From Congeria kusceri (taxonomy: Eukaryota; Mollusca; Bivalvia; Myida; Dreissenidae), in the NCBI GenBank assembly GCA_027627225.1, contig CM051032.1, forward strand, positions 63,810,637 through 63,874,636: 64,000 nt of DNA. The letters run 5' to 3'. Of this stretch, positions 63,691 through 64,000 are shown in pieces (positions within the stretch are counted from its first letter, which is position 1; every line of letters begins with the position of its first letter). The notes below the pieces were generated by a model. It did not search any database. It had not been told where the DNA came from and saw only the letters and a program-made list of their open reading frames with translations. The position numbers and the translations under genes are program-made.

Positions 63691-64000
63691 ATTCACATAC
63701 TTTCAAAAAATAAGCATAAAAACAAAGTTAAAAGTAGTTCCATATAATCAAGAGTGAAATGATCAAACGTTATCATTTAACTCGACCTAGAGTGAAATGA
63801 TCGGGTTATCATTCACTGGTATTCTCCACTCATTTTCACCGCATAGCATGAAATAAAAAAACTGTTTGAATATTTCGGGAAGAGTGTTATATGAAGATAC
63901 AAAAAGTCATACACAGTAGTTACATGCTGTTGACTAGATCACTAAGCTTAAAGTATTTTATACTAATATTTAAATATATTAATACTTAATTCATCTATGG

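Overview
This is a eukaryotic, animal window, and its repeats point to a mollusc, most likely a bivalve. The reasons are small exons spread over a very AT-rich background, and several composite dispersed repeats of the kind common in clam and mussel genomes: 'gaccccnggggcgtggc' monomers, 'ggggcataactctgtcaaaa' monomers, and units ending in a GCTCACC...GGTGAGC hairpin. The species cannot be named from sequence alone. Nearly all real coding sequence is on the minus strand.

The main gene is the C-terminal half of a full-size ABCA1-type lipid transporter, running from 62681 down to its stop codon at 16889. I placed 20 exons by hand. Every junction keeps frame across GT/AG introns, giving 1052 residues. 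They comprise the linker before transmembrane domain 2, the first TM helix of that domain, its large extracellular loop, five further TM helices, nucleotide-binding domain 2 with all catalytic motifs intact, and the regulatory tail. The N-terminal half (TMD1 and NBD1) lies beyond 64000.

The left part (1-16.9 kb) is mostly intergenic. It holds a small glycine/tyrosine-rich secreted protein ORF (558-767, plus strand), an intact single-exon rhodopsin-like GPCR (4385-5740, minus), and a tandem, internally deleted and frameshifted pseudogene copy of that GPCR beside it (about 3770-4350). It also holds several foldback elements (6226-6783, 10037-10482, 12228-12366) and tandem arrays.

The ABCA introns carry most of the mobile DNA. 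A 12.6-kb intron holds an L1/Tx1-like LINE in the same orientation as the gene (ORF1 41403-42461, ORF2 35115-38880 with two frameshifts). Other introns hold two short hAT-type elements with matching 8-bp target duplications (26420-27167 and 45379-46028), a complete tRNA-derived SINE with a 13-bp target duplication (22328-22615), SINE relics, seven copies of a palindromic element, most with paired TGACGTCA-like boxes, and many composite tandem repeats.

The most unusual feature is a recurring pattern inside the ABCA gene. At three or four exon edges, short stretches spanning or touching the splice junction have been amplified locally. A 32-bp minisatellite of about 25 copies repeats the acceptor and first codons of the TM-helix exon at 59239. 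An acceptor is triplicated at 48340-48660. A relict acceptor copy is split by later insertions at 45222/47345. A 48-bp array runs up to a donor at 21931. Separately, a Pol III A-box region has been amplified 12 times at 23107-23587.
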